Source: Micromonospora coxensis (GTDB lineage: Bacteria > Actinomycetota > Actinomycetes > Mycobacteriales > Micromonosporaceae). From it: DNA of 64,000 nt. A model generated the notes under the pieces. The model ran no database searches. It was not told the origin of the DNA and worked only from the letters and a program-made list of their open reading frames with translations. The number at the start of each line of letters is the position of its first letter. Position 1 is the stretch's first letter. Made by a program: the position numbers and the translations under genes. This document shows positions 43,197 to 52,812 of the stretch, in pieces. The stretch lies in assembly GCF_900090295.1 (NCBI RefSeq), contig NZ_LT607753.1, positions 4,464,001-4,528,000 on the forward strand, given 5' to 3'.

Positions 43197-44614
43197 TCCT
43201 CCCGCATACCGGCAGGGCGCTCGCCGACGCGGCGCCCGTGCCCTACTGGCTGGACCGCCCGGAACGCCCCGACCCGCTGCCGCCGCTGCACGGTACGCAC
43301 ACCGCCGACCTGCTGGTCGTCGGCGGCGGGTACGCCGGACTCTGGACCGCCCTGCTCGCCAAGTCCGACGACCCCGACCGGGACGTGCTGCTGGTCGAGG
43401 CGGGCACCTGCGGGTGGGCCGCGTCCGGGCGCAACGGCGGGTTCTGCGCCGCCTCGCTCACCCACGGCCTCGCCAACGGCGCGCAGCGCTTCCCCGGCGA
43501 GATCGACGAGCTGGAACGGCTCGGCCGGGAGAACCTGGACGCGATCGCGGCGACCGTCGAGGCGTACGGGATCGACTGCGACTTCGAGCGCACCGGCGAG
43601 CTGGCGGTGGCGGTGGCGCCGTACCAGCTCGTCGGGCTGGCCGAGGACGCCGCGCTGGCCCGCCGGTACGGCCACGACGTCCGGCTGCTCGACCGGGACG
43701 AGGTTCGCGCCGAGGTGCACTCGCCGACGTACCTCGGCGGGCTGTGGGACACCGGCCGGGTGGCCCTGCTCGACCCGGCGAAGCTGGCCTGGGGGCTGCG
43801 CCGCGCCTGCCTGCGGCTCGGTGTCCGGATCGCCGAACGGACCCGGGTCACCGGGCTGCGCCGGGACGCCGCCACCCTGCGCGCCGTCACGGCCGGCGGC
43901 CCGGACGCCGCGCCCGGCCTGGTCCGGGCCCGACAGGTGGTGCTCGCCACCAACGCCTTCCCGCCGCTGCTGCGCCGGCTGCGCGCCTGGATCGTGCCGG
44001 TCTACGACTACGCCCTGATGACCGAGCCGCTGACGCCGGCCCAGCGCGACGCGATCGGCTGGCGCAACCGGCAGGGGCTCGCCGACACCGGCAACCAGTT
44101 CCACTACTACCGGATCACCGCCGACGGGCGGATCCTCTTCGGCGGCTACGACGCGGTCTACCACTACGGCAACCGGGTCGCCCCGGAGCTGGAGCAGCGC
44201 CCGGCCACCTTCACCGCCCTCGCCGAGCACTTCGCCACCACCTTCCCGCAACTGGCCGACCTGCGCTTCAGCCACCGCTGGGGCGGGGTCATCGACACCT
44301 GCACCCGGTTCTGCCCGTTCTTCGGCACCGCCTACGAGGGCCGGCTCGCGTACGCGGCCGGCTTCACCGGCCTCGGCGTCGGCGCCACCCGGTTCGGCGC
44401 CCGGGTGATGCTCGACCTGCTCAGCGGTGCGGACACCCCACTGACCCGGCTCGACCTGGTCCGCAGCACGCCGCTGCCGTTCCCGCCGGAACCCGTCCGG
44501 GCCGCCGGCATCCACCTCACCCGCTGGTCGCTGGCCCGCGCCGACGCGCGCGAGGGCCGGCGCAACCTCTGGCTCCGTACCCTCGATCGTCTTGGACTGG
44601 GGTTTGATTCCTGA
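43193..44614 (+). CDS. FAD-dependent amine oxidoreductase (DAO/PuuB-like), second copy
   Basis: Flavin amine oxidase of 473 residues, paralogous to that at 35322–36698. FAD motif LLVVGGGYAGLWTALLAK (about residues 38–55), then WAASGRNGGFC, and a C-terminal AAGFTGLGVGATRFGARVMLDL block. The early PVPYWLDRPERPDPLPPL segment parallels the LSYWLSTVDEPLTPRPPL segment of the paralogue. Start and stop overlap its neighbours by four bases (ATGA) and one base (TGATG), so it belongs to the importer operon and probably oxidises the imported amine. Confidence 0.87.
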   Translation: MILPHTGRALADAAPVPYWLDRPERPDPLPPLHGTHTADLLVVGGGYAGLWTALLAKSDDPDRDVLLVEAGTCGWAASGRNGGFCAASLTHGLANGAQRFPGEIDELERLGRENLDAIAATVEAYGIDCDFERTGELAVAVAPYQLVGLAEDAALARRYGHDVRLLDRDEVRAEVHSPTYLGGLWDTGRVALLDPAKLAWGLRRACLRLGVRIAERTRVTGLRRDAATLRAVTAGGPDAAPGLVRARQVVLATNAFPPLLRRLRAWIVPVYDYALMTEPLTPAQRDAIGWRNRQGLADTGNQFHYYRITADGRILFGGYDAVYHYGNRVAPELEQRPATFTALAEHFATTFPQLADLRFSHRWGGVIDTCTRFCPFFGTAYEGRLAYAAGFTGLGVGATRFGARVMLDLLSGADTPLTRLDLVRSTPLPFPPEPVRAAGIHLTRWSLARADAREGRRNLWLRTLDRLGLGFDS

Positions 44615-45813
44615 TGCGCATCCTGCTCGTCGGCGCCGGCGGGGTCGGCGCCGCCGCCGCCGCCATCGCCGCCCGCCGATCGTTCTTCGAGACCATGGTG
44701 GTCGCCGACCACGACCCCGACCGGGCCGCGCGGGCCGTCGCCGCCCACGGTGACCGGTTCGTCGCCGCCCAGGTGGACGCCGCCTCCGCCGACGCGGTCG
44801 CCGCGCTCTGCCGGGAGCACCGGATCACCCACGTGCTCAACGCGGTCGACCCGCGCTTCGTCATGCCGATCTTCGACGCCGCGCTCGCCGCCGGGGCCGA
44901 CTACCTGGACATGGCGATGTCGCTGTCCCGGCCGCACCCGTCGCGCCCCTACGCGGAGACCGGCGTGAAGCTCGGCGACGAGCAGTTCGCCGCGGCCGAC
45001 CGGTGGGAGGCGGCCGGACGGCTGGCGCTGTGCGGCATCGGTATCGAGCCCGGCCTGTCCGACGTGTTCGCCCGCTACGCCGCCGACGAGCTGTTCGACG
45101 AGATCGACGAGATCGGGGTACGCGACGGCGCGAACCTCACCGTCGACGGGTACGACTTCGCGCCGTCCTTCTCCATCTGGACCACCATCGAGGAGTGCCT
45201 GAACCCGCCGGTGATCTGGGAGGCCGGTCGGGGCTGGTTCACCACCGAGCCGTTCAGCGAGCCGGAGGTCTTCCACTTCCCCGAGGGGATCGGCCCGGTC
45301 GAGTGCGTCAACGTCGAGCACGAGGAGGTGCTGCTGATCCCGCGCTGGGTGAAGGCGAAGCGGGTCACCTTCAAGTACGGCCTCGGCGACGAGTTCATCG
45401 AGGTGCTGAAGGCCCTGCACAAGGTCGGGCTGGACGCCACCGCCCCGGTGACGGTGCGCGGGGTGCAGGTGTCCCCCCGGGACGTGGTCGCCGCGTCGCT
45501 GCCCGACCCGGCCACCCTCGGCGCGCGGATGCGCGGCAAGACCTGCGCCGGGACCTGGGTGCGCGGATCGAGGTCCGGGCGGCCCCGTGAGGTCTACCTG
45601 TACCACGTGGTCGACAACGAGTGGTCGATGCGGGAGTACGGCCACCAGGCCGTGGTCTGGCAGACCGCGGTGAACCCGGTGGTCGCCCTGGAACTGCTCG
45701 CCACCGGCGCGTGGTCCGGCGTCGGCGTGCTCGGTCCGGAGGCGCTGCCGCCCACGCCGTTCCTGGACCTGCTCACCGGGTACGGCTCGCCCTGGGGAAT
45801 GGAGGAGCGATGA
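44614..45813 (+). CDS. Saccharopine dehydrogenase-like NAD(P)-dependent enzyme
   Basis: Rossmann-fold protein of 399 residues. The N-terminal MRILLVGAGGVGAAAAAIAARR dinucleotide loop and the NAVDPRFVMPIFDAALAAGADYLDMA block are those of saccharopine dehydrogenase / carboxynorspermidine synthase relatives. It could reduce an imine formed between an amino group and a keto acid or aldehyde, or do the reverse. It is coupled to the upstream oxidase (TGATG) and the downstream ureohydrolase (ATGA). This gene is not part of the textbook putrescine pathways, so its exact reaction is open. Confidence 0.82.
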   Translation: MRILLVGAGGVGAAAAAIAARRSFFETMVVADHDPDRAARAVAAHGDRFVAAQVDAASADAVAALCREHRITHVLNAVDPRFVMPIFDAALAAGADYLDMAMSLSRPHPSRPYAETGVKLGDEQFAAADRWEAAGRLALCGIGIEPGLSDVFARYAADELFDEIDEIGVRDGANLTVDGYDFAPSFSIWTTIEECLNPPVIWEAGRGWFTTEPFSEPEVFHFPEGIGPVECVNVEHEEVLLIPRWVKAKRVTFKYGLGDEFIEVLKALHKVGLDATAPVTVRGVQVSPRDVVAASLPDPATLGARMRGKTCAGTWVRGSRSGRPREVYLYHVVDNEWSMREYGHQAVVWQTAVNPVVALELLATGAWSGVGVLGPEALPPTPFLDLLTGYGSPWGMEER

Positions 45814-46820
45814 GGTACGGCCCGATGTTCGGCCCGGACGTCACCTTCCTCGGCGTGCCGCCGTGCACGCTGGAGGAACCCGTCACCTACGCGGACGCCG
45901 ACGTGGTGATCATCGGTGCGCCCTTCGACGGCGGCACCTCGCACCGGCCGGGCACCCGGTTCGGCCCGTCCGCCATCCGGCAGGCCTGCTACCTGCCGCA
46001 CGACGGCTCCCGCCCGTCCCTGGCGATGCGGGTGGACGGGCTGCGGGACCTGTGCGTCTACGACGCCGGTGACGTGGAGATGTTCTCCGGCGACATCGAG
46101 CGGTCGTTGGGCGCGCTGGAGACCGCCGTCCACGCGGTCGCGCGCGCCGGGGCGATCCCGGTGGTGCTCGGCGGTGACCACTCCATCGCCCTGCCCGACG
46201 CCACCGGGGTGGCCCGCCACCACGGGCTCGGCCGGGTGTCGCTGGTGCACTTCGACGCGCACGCCGACACCGGCGACATCGAGTTCGGCTCGCTGCACGG
46301 GCACGGTCAGCCGATGCGCCGGCTCATCGAGTCCGGCGCGGTACGCGGCGACCGGTTCCTCCAGATCGGGCTGCGCGGCTACTGGCCCGGCCCCGAGACG
46401 CTGGCCTGGATGGCCGCGCAGCGGATGCGCTCGTACGAGATGACCGAGCTGGTCGCGCGCGGGCTCGACACCTGCCTGACCGAAGCCTTCGCGATCGCGG
46501 TCGACGAGTGCGAGGGGGTCTTCCTCTCCGTCGACGTGGACGTGGTCGACCCCGGCATGGCCCCCGGCACCGGCACCCCGGAGCCCGGCGGGTTGACCTC
46601 GCGGCAACTCCTCGACGCGGTCCGCCGGGTCTGTTACGAGCTGCCCGTCGTCGGTCTCGACGTGGTCGAGGTGGCCCCGCCGTACGACCACGCCGACATC
46701 ACCGCGTACCTCGGCAACCGGGTGGTGCTGGAGGCGCTGTCGGCCATCGCCCGCCGCCGCCGCGACGCCGCCGGCGGCCCGCCCTGGAACCCCCACCAGC
46801 CCCTCCTGGACGCCCGCTGA
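45810..46820 (+). CDS. speB: Agmatinase / guanidino-acid ureohydrolase
   Basis: Mn-dependent ureohydrolase of 336 residues that releases urea from agmatine or a guanidino acid. The metal ligands are in VLGGDHS (His124), HFDAHAD (Asp149, His151, Asp153) and SVDVDVVDPGMAPGTGTPEPGG. GGAGGAG precedes ATG 45810, which overlaps the previous stop by four bases. Product would be putrescine (if agmatine) or 4-aminobutyrate (if guanidinobutyrate), either of which could be used by the GABA genes at 58–63 kb. Family assignment is firm, substrate is not. Confidence 0.87.
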   Translation: MRYGPMFGPDVTFLGVPPCTLEEPVTYADADVVIIGAPFDGGTSHRPGTRFGPSAIRQACYLPHDGSRPSLAMRVDGLRDLCVYDAGDVEMFSGDIERSLGALETAVHAVARAGAIPVVLGGDHSIALPDATGVARHHGLGRVSLVHFDAHADTGDIEFGSLHGHGQPMRRLIESGAVRGDRFLQIGLRGYWPGPETLAWMAAQRMRSYEMTELVARGLDTCLTEAFAIAVDECEGVFLSVDVDVVDPGMAPGTGTPEPGGLTSRQLLDAVRRVCYELPVVGLDVVEVAPPYDHADITAYLGNRVVLEALSAIARRRRDAAGGPPWNPHQPLLDAR

Positions 46821-46884
46821 CCCCGCCCCAGTGATCCGGCCCGTCGGGTTCCCTCCGGGTCGACCGGAATCGATCCGCCGGGCA

Positions 46885-46913
46885 TTGACAGGGGGCGGAC
46901 ACGACGTGATCAT
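46885..46913 (+). promoter_or_regulatory. Candidate promoter of the LamG-like protein gene
   Basis: Consensus TTGACA at 46885–46890 with a poor -10 (GATCAT, 46908–46913) after 17 bases; 54 bases before the start codon. Confidence 0.4.
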
Positions 46914-46967
46914 GTGGTGACGCTGCGGCCGTACGGGGGCCCGCGGCCAAATCTCCGGAGGACCTTC

Positions 46968-47714
46968 ATGGGTCGTGCCCTGTCCACATTCGCCCTGGGT
47001 GTCGCCGCCCTCGCCACCGCCGCGCTGGTCAACGCGACGCCCGCGTACGCGGCCACCGAACAGCTCCGGCTCGACTTCGACGCCACCCCGACCGGGCAGG
47101 TCGAGCCCGGTCCCTGGACCGCCGGCTGCTTCGCCGACGTCGCCACTCCGGGCGACTCCGGGTGCATCGCGGTGGGCGCCCCGGGCAGCATCTCCCGCAC
47201 GTCCCGCCCCGGCGGATCCGGCCCGAGCCCGGCGATCGCGTTCCCGGCCACCGGCAGCGCGCTGATCCAGGTGCCGGACGCCGCCAACCTCAACCCGGGG
47301 ACGCAGGACTTCACCATCAGCGCCATGGTGAAGGTGACCACCGGTCAGGTGACCGAGGGTGCCAACCTGGTGCAGAAGGGCGTCTACGCCGACCCGGCGC
47401 AGTGGAAGCTGCAGCTCGACGGCGGCAAGCCGGGCTGCCGCATCAAGGGGCTCGACACCGCGGGTCTCACCGTGTCGAAGCTGATCACCGCCGACGCCTC
47501 CATCGCCGACCAGGGCTGGAAGTTCGTCCAGTGCAAGCGGCGCGGTGACACGTTGAGCCTGATCGTCGGCAGCACGGTGGTGGCGGAGGGCACGGGCGCG
47601 ACCATGGACGTCACCAACACCGCGAAGGTGCACATCGGCGCCAAGGGTGCGGGGCTGACCAACAACGACCAGTTCCGCGGCGAGATGGACAACGCCGTCT
47701 TCAGCATCGGCTGA
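46968..47714 (+). CDS. Secreted LamG/concanavalin-like lectin-domain protein
   Basis: Exported protein of 248 residues: a Sec signal peptide (about residues 1–28, ending AYA) followed by one laminin-G/concanavalin-type beta-sandwich (LRLDFDATPTG, ALIQVPDAANLNPGTQDFTISAMVKV, NLVQKGVYADPAQWKLQLDGG, KVHIGAKGAG…FRGEMDNAVFS). Four cysteines could form two disulfides. The ATG follows GGAGGACCTTC. No catalytic residues are seen, so carbohydrate or surface binding is likely. A perfect 18-bp hairpin follows. Confidence 0.85.
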   Translation: MGRALSTFALGVAALATAALVNATPAYAATEQLRLDFDATPTGQVEPGPWTAGCFADVATPGDSGCIAVGAPGSISRTSRPGGSGPSPAIAFPATGSALIQVPDAANLNPGTQDFTISAMVKVTTGQVTEGANLVQKGVYADPAQWKLQLDGGKPGCRIKGLDTAGLTVSKLITADASIADQGWKFVQCKRRGDTLSLIVGSTVVAEGTGATMDVTNTAKVHIGAKGAGLTNNDQFRGEMDNAVFSIG

Positions 47715-47726
47715 CCAGCGGCGAGC

Positions 47727-47763
47727 ACCGTGGGGGCGGGCGCCCGGCGCCCGCCCCCACGGT
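47727..47763. terminator. Bidirectional terminator, perfect 18-bp arms
   Basis: Arms 47727–47744 and 47746–47763 are exact reverse complements around one central base, between convergent genes ending at 47714 (+) and 47772 (-). Confidence 0.8.
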
Positions 47764-47771
47764 TCGTCCGG

Positions 47772-49177
47772 TCAGGTGTAGATGACCCGGGTCGTCCCGG
47801 TGGCGCTGTCCAGGACGATCGCGCCGTGCTGGAAGTCGGACCGGCGGCCGCCGGTCACCGCGTACTCGTCGGTGGTGGGCAGGCCGAGCCGGCTGCCGGT
47901 GCCGCCGAGGCTGAGGTAGCGGCTCAGGATCAGCCCGTGCACCTCGTGCGCCCCGGTCGTCGACGACCAGTACACGTTGCCGCCCTGGAACTGTGAGGCA
48001 CGCCCACCGGTGACCGCCACCTCGTCCGAGACGGGATAGCCGAGGAAGCCGGCCTCGGCCCCCAGCGCCGTCCACTTCGTCCGGATGCCGCCGTTGACCG
48101 TGTGCGCCCCGGTCGCCGTCGACCAGTAGATCGACCCGCCCTGGAAGTGCTGGTACCGACCGCCGCCGGCCCCGGCCTGCTCGTCGCCGAGCGGGAAGCC
48201 GAGGAACGAGGTGACCGTGCCCAGCGAGCGGTACTTGGTCAGGATGCCGCCGAACACGTAGTACGTGCCGACGCCGCTGCGCCAGTAGATCCGGCCGCGC
48301 TGGAACCACTGCACCGCCGTGCCGCTGGTGGTGGCGACCATCTCGGCGGTGACCGGAGCCCCGAACGCCGACGACGGGCCGCCCAGCGAGAGGTACTTCG
48401 ACCTGATCCCGCCGACGGTCACCGCCCGGTACGGGCTGGCGAAGCCGTACCCCATGCCCCTGAGCCTGTCGATGATCGCCTGGAGGTACCCGGGGTCGGT
48501 GGAGGGCGCGCTGACGTGCATCACCAGGATCGCGCCCGGCACCGTGTACGCGTCGATCCGCTGGCTGATCACCGACCACGGCTTCGCCTGGTAGCCGGTG
48601 GTGTCGTAGGTCCAGTCGAGGTTGACGTACCAGCCGCGCAGGGCGAGGTCCCGGTTCACCCGGGGTCGAGGTAGCCGGACCGGTACGGGGTGCGGAACCA
48701 GCCGGCCGAGGTCAACCCGAGCGCCCGGTAGGCCGCCTCGGCGCGGTCGAGCTGGGACCACCGGGCGGCCTGGGTCAGGGTCAGGAAGTCCGGGTGGTCC
48801 CAGCTGTGGTTGATCAGCTTGTGCCCGCCGGCGGCGATGGCCCGGGTGGCGTCCGGGTTCTGCGTCACGAACCGCCCGGTCAGCCCGAACCCGGCGGTGA
48901 TCCCGTTCGCGGCCAGGGTGTCCAGGACGGAGGCGATGTTCGCCCTGGTCCGCTCGTCGTCGGAGGTGGGCCAGTCCGAGTCGAAGGTCAGGGTGACGAG
49001 CTTCGTGCTGTCGTACCCCTTGGTGAAGACCGCGGCCCGGTAGGGCGCGGTGTCGGCGGCGACGGCGCGCGACGGCGTCACCACCACCCCGACGGCGGCC
49101 ACCAGCACCAGGACCGCCGTGGCCACGAGCACGGCCCGGATCCGCCGGACCACACCGTCGCTGCTCCGCTCGTTCAC
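47772..49177 (-). pseudogene. Polysaccharide deacetylase with LGFP repeats, single-base frameshift
   Basis: Secreted NodB-type deacetylase split into two frames. The first part starts at GTG 49177 (perfect GGAGGTGA site 5 bases upstream), has a signal/anchor segment and NodB motifs TFDSDW, NHSWDHP and RTPY, and stops at 48656 after YLDPG. The second part resumes at once in the next frame (VNRDLALRGWYVNLDWTYDTT, then LVMHVSAPSTD, the last NodB motifs) and continues into four LGFP-type repeats to 47772. Adding one base near 48658–48666, in a CCCGGG run, restores a 468-residue protein. It could be a true pseudogene or a sequencing error. LGFP repeats suggest cell-wall attachment. Confidence 0.8.
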
Positions 49178-49292
49178 GGGAATCACCTCCGACGCGGGCG
49201 TCGGACGGGGCGGGGAGCCTCTCGCGCCCGCTGCCTCCATCCTCCGCCCGCCGGGTGACGCCGTGCAGAGCCGGACGTCCCGTTTCCGGGGC

Positions 49293-49685
49293 TCAGGCCA
49301 GCCGCGACCGGATGAGGAAGCGGACGCCGTCCGGGGCCTCCAGCGAGAACCCACCGCCCCGGCCGGGCACCACGTCGACGGTCAACGTGGTGTGTCTCCA
49401 CCGCTCCCACTGCGCCGCCGACATCCAGAACTCGACCGGTTCCGCGACCCCCTCGATCCGCAGCGCCGCGAGCAGCACGTCCGAGGAGCCGGTGCGGAAC
49501 TCGCCGGCCGGGTAGCACATCGGGGCGCTGCCGTCGCAGCAGCCGCCGGACTGGTGGAACATCACCGGCCCGTGCCGCTCGCGCAGCGCCCGGATCAGTT
49601 CGGCCGCCGCCGGGGTCACCGAGACGGGCGGCGGTGCCGCGGCCCCCGGGACGGGAGTCGCGGCACCGTCGGCAGCGGCACCCAT
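49293..49685 (-). CDS. DUF779 family protein
   Basis: Small protein of 130 residues with the family hallmark FHQSGGCCDGSAPMCYPAG, containing a Cys–Cys pair and a third Cys that could bind metal or act in redox. It is conserved next to acetaldehyde-type aldehyde dehydrogenases and is coupled here to one: its ATG overlaps the upstream stop (TGATG). Function is unknown; a role in activating or protecting the dehydrogenase is an inference from linkage. The first 25 residues are Ala/Pro-rich and disordered. Confidence 0.87.
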   Translation of the reverse strand: MGAAADGAATPVPGAAAPPPVSVTPAAAELIRALRERHGPVMFHQSGGCCDGSAPMCYPAGEFRTGSSDVLLAALRIEGVAEPVEFWMSAAQWERWRHTTLTVDVVPGRGGGFSLEAPDGVRFLIRSRLA

Positions 49686-51190
49686 CAGAAGAGGCCGAGC
49701 TTCTTGGTGGAGTAGCTGACCAGCAGGTTCTTGGTCTGCTGGTAGTGCTCCAGCATCATCTTGTGGTTCTCCCGGCCGATGCCGGACTGCTTGTACCCGC
49801 CGAACGCGGCGTGCGCCGGATACGCGTGGTAGCAGTTGGTCCAGACCCGGCCGGCCTGGATGGCCCGCCCGGCCCGGTACGCGGTGTTCATGTCCCGGGT
49901 CCAGACGCCCGCACCGAGTCCGTACAGGGTGTCGTTGGCGATCTTCACGGCGTCGTCCAGGTCGGCGAAGGAGGTCACCGAGACCACCGGGCCGAAGATC
50001 TCCTCCTGGAAGATCCGCATCGCGTTGTCGCCCTCGAAGATCGTCGGCTCGACGTAGTACCCGCCGGACAGCTCGCCGCCCAGCTCCGCCCGCCCGCCGC
50101 CGGTCAGGACGCGAGCGCCCTCCTGCCGGCCGACGTCCAGGTAGGACAGGATCTTCTCCAGCTGGTCGTTGGACGCCTGCGCGCCGATCATCGTGTCGGT
50201 GTCCAGCGGGTGGCCCTGGCGGACGGCCCGGGTCCGCTCCACGGCCGCCGCCAGGAAGTCGGAGTAGTGGCCCTGCTGGATCAGCGCCCGGGACGGGCAG
50301 GTGCAGACCTCGCCCTGGTTGAGGGCGAACATGGTGAAGCCCTCCAGGGCCTTGTCCAGGAAGTCGTCGGTGGCGGCGCTGACGTCGTCGAAGAAGATGT
50401 TCGGGCTCTTGCCACCCAGCTCCAGCGTGACGGGCCGGATGTTCTCGCTGGCGTACTGCATGATCAGCCGGCCGGTGGTGGTCTCCCCGGTGAAGGCCAC
50501 CTTCGCCACCCGGGGCGAGGAGGCCAGCGGCTTGCCCGCCTCGACGCCGAAGCCGTTGACCACGTTCACCACGCCGGGCGGCAGCAGGTCGGCGACGAGC
50601 GAGAGCAGGTGATGGATCGACGCGGGGGTCTGCTCGGCGGGCTTGAGCACCACGGCGTTGCCGGCGGCGAGCGCCGGGGCGAGCTTCCAGACGGCCATCA
50701 GGATCGGGAAGTTCCACGGGATGATCTGCCCGACCACGCCGAGCGGCTCGTGGAAGTGGTACGCGACGGTGTCGTCGTCGATCTCCCCGAGGGTGCCCTC
50801 CTGGGCCCGGATCGCCCCGGCGAAGTACCGGAAGTGGTCGATCGCGAGCGGGATGTCGGCGGCCAGGGTCTCCCGTACCGGCTTGCCGTTCTCCCAGGTC
50901 TCGGCGACGGCGAGGGACTCCAGGTGCTCCTGCATCCGGTCGGCGATCCGGTTCAGGACCAGTGCCCGCTCGGCCACCGAGGTGCGTCCCCAGGCGTCGG
51001 CGGCGCCGTGCGCGGCGTCGAGAGCCTTCTCGACGTCCTCGGCGGTGCCCCGGGCCACCTCGCAGAAGGTCTGCCCGGTGACCGGGGTGGGGTTCTCGAA
51101 GTAGCGACCGCCGTGCGGCTTCACGTACTCGCCGCCGATGAAGTGGTCGTAGCGGGACTGCCAGTGGGTGGGGGCGTCGTAGCGCGTCAT
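49685..51190 (-). CDS. NAD-dependent aldehyde dehydrogenase (acetaldehyde, ExaC/AldA-like)
   Basis: Aldehyde dehydrogenase of 501 residues. The [21 protein letters not shown] cofactor block, [21 protein letters not shown] with the general-base Glu and GEVCTCPSR with the catalytic Cys are intact, as is the C-terminal [13 protein letters not shown] block. The EVCTCPSR sequence is typical of acetaldehyde dehydrogenases of the ExaC type. It is followed by DUF779 in the same transcript and preceded, on the same strand, by a GAF-domain activator 40 bases upstream. Role: detoxifying or using acetaldehyde from alcohols. Confidence 0.9.
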   Translation of the reverse strand: MTRYDAPTHWQSRYDHFIGGEYVKPHGGRYFENPTPVTGQTFCEVARGTAEDVEKALDAAHGAADAWGRTSVAERALVLNRIADRMQEHLESLAVAETWENGKPVRETLAADIPLAIDHFRYFAGAIRAQEGTLGEIDDDTVAYHFHEPLGVVGQIIPWNFPILMAVWKLAPALAAGNAVVLKPAEQTPASIHHLLSLVADLLPPGVVNVVNGFGVEAGKPLASSPRVAKVAFTGETTTGRLIMQYASENIRPVTLELGGKSPNIFFDDVSAATDDFLDKALEGFTMFALNQGEVCTCPSRALIQQGHYSDFLAAAVERTRAVRQGHPLDTDTMIGAQASNDQLEKILSYLDVGRQEGARVLTGGGRAELGGELSGGYYVEPTIFEGDNAMRIFQEEIFGPVVSVTSFADLDDAVKIANDTLYGLGAGVWTRDMNTAYRAGRAIQAGRVWTNCYHAYPAHAAFGGYKQSGIGRENHKMMLEHYQQTKNLLVSYSTKKLGLF

Positions 51191-51230
51191 CGGGTACCTC
51201 CGCCGTCCGTGGGTGGTGGATGGCCGGACG

Positions 51231-52514
51231 CTAGTGGCGGCGACGTTGCAGCGAGGTTGCGCGGCTGAGGTCGTACTCCCCGGAGAGCTGGCGGATCCGC
51301 GCGAGGGCGAGGGGCCGGCGGGGCGCGCCCGCCGGCAACGCCCGCGCCATCGCCTGCCAGGCGGTGAGGTCGTCGCGGCCGGCGGGCATCGCGGTCCAGG
51401 CCGCGAGCAGCGCCGGGTCCGCGGCGGCCAGCACGGCCCCGCGCAGCTGGTCGTCGACCAGCCGGCGCAGTCGCACCACTCCCGGCGCGTCGGAGGCCGG
51501 CAGCAGACTTCCCGGGTACGCCCCGAGCGCGCCCGGCACGTCGCCGCGTTCCAGCAGCTCGACGACGGTACGGAAGTCCGCGCGCACCGGCCCCCGCAGC
51601 CGGTACGGCCGGGAGTCGAGCAGTTCGTCGCCGAGTGCCCGGCGCAGCCGGGACAGCTCGGCGCGGAGGGTGACCGGGTGCAGCCGGTCGTCGCCGTAGA
51701 GGTCGAGGCCGAGCTGTTCGCCGGTCCGCCCCTCGGGGTGGTCGAGCAGCAGCACCAGCAGCTCGCTGTGCCGGCGGCCGAGCCGTACGCGCCGCCCGCC
51801 GACGCGCAGTTCCGCCTCGTCGCGGCCGAGTGCGGACACCTGGACCAGGTCGGGTTCGACCGGTGTGGCGCCGGCCAGGAGCGTCTCGGCGGCGCGGGCG
51901 GTGGCCCGGACCAGGGCGAGGCTCTGCGGGTTGGCGAGGTGGTCGCCGCCGGTGATGTCGACCGCGCCGAGCAGCCGGCCGGTGGTCGGGTCGTGGATGG
52001 GCGCGGCGGCGCAGGTCCAGCGCTGCACCGGCCGGACGAAGTGCTCGGTGGCGAAGATCTGCACGCTGTGGTCGACGGCGAGGGCGGTGCCGGGGGCGTT
52101 GGTGCCGGCGTGCTGCTCGTCCCAGCGGGCCCCGGGGACGAAGTTCATCCGCTCGGCGTGCCGGAGCACCCCCGGATGCCCCTCCACCCAGAGCAGCCGC
52201 CCGTACGCGTCGCAGACCGCCATCAGGTGCGCGCCGTCCTGGGCGATGCCGCCGAGCAGGTCGCGGAAGAGGGGCAGCACCCGGGCCAGGGGATGCGCCG
52301 CGCGGTAGCTCTCCAGCGCGTCGCCGGTGAGGTCGACGGGGGCGGTGGTTTCCGGGTCGAGCAGCGCGGACCGTTCCCAGGACCGTCGGACCACGTCGCG
52401 GACCGGGTGGGGGGTGACGCCGGCGGTCAGGAACGCCTCGTGGGCGGCGCCGACCTGCGCGATCCGCTCTGCGGGATCGACGCCGAACTCCAGGGCGAGC
52501 CACGGGTCAGCCAT
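51231..52514 (-). CDS. GAF-domain transcriptional activator (AcoR-like sensor, winged-helix output)
   Basis: Regulator of 427 residues. The N-terminal half is AcoR-like ([12 protein letters not shown], then a GAF domain including [23 protein letters not shown] and GAVDITGG). No AAA+ sigma-54 domain follows; instead there is an OmpR/SARP-type winged helix ([32 protein letters not shown]…[13 protein letters not shown]). ATG 52514 follows GAGGAGG. It probably activates the aldehyde dehydrogenase–DUF779 genes downstream. A GTGA-N6-TCAC dyad lies just upstream of its start. Confidence 0.87.
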   Translation of the reverse strand: MADPWLALEFGVDPAERIAQVGAAHEAFLTAGVTPHPVRDVVRRSWERSALLDPETTAPVDLTGDALESYRAAHPLARVLPLFRDLLGGIAQDGAHLMAVCDAYGRLLWVEGHPGVLRHAERMNFVPGARWDEQHAGTNAPGTALAVDHSVQIFATEHFVRPVQRWTCAAAPIHDPTTGRLLGAVDITGGDHLANPQSLALVRATARAAETLLAGATPVEPDLVQVSALGRDEAELRVGGRRVRLGRRHSELLVLLLDHPEGRTGEQLGLDLYGDDRLHPVTLRAELSRLRRALGDELLDSRPYRLRGPVRADFRTVVELLERGDVPGALGAYPGSLLPASDAPGVVRLRRLVDDQLRGAVLAAADPALLAAWTAMPAGRDDLTAWQAMARALPAGAPRRPLALARIRQLSGEYDLSRATSLQRRRH

Positions 52515-52535
52515 CGGCGACCTCCTCGCGCCCAT

Positions 52536-52584
52536 GGTGACCCAGCTCACCCTCGATCGCCAGTACCGGTTGTCCGGGCGATCG
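52536..52584. promoter_or_regulatory. Operator candidates upstream of the GAF regulator
   Basis: GGTGACCCAGCTCACC (52536–52551) has the GTGA-N6-TCAC geometry of CRP/FNR-family sites. A second dyad, CGATCGCC (52554–52561) with GGCGATCG (52577–52584), follows. Both are 22–70 bases upstream of the start codon. Confidence 0.4.
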
Positions 52585-52812
52585 ACGCTCTCCCATCCGG
52601 TGTCCGGCGCACAGGGTGCGCGTGGCGGCACGGGAAGGGCGGTCGTGCTGGTCGGGACGCGGGGAACGGATGACATCTGATCCTCCGTGGGCCCGGTATC
52701 CCCGCCCGGTGTCCGTCCCACTCGAAACTTCCCTGCCGGAAACGGTGAACCCGGCAGCGCTCCCAGTCCGTACCCGGCGTCGTAGGAGCTCGACGGAGGA
52801 CGGGAGTGACAG

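Noticed and set aside
47772..48761. LGFP-repeat protein as an independent gene
   Set aside because: Its first residues are the missing C-terminal NodB motifs and there is no start signal in the right place; it is the second half of a frameshifted gene.
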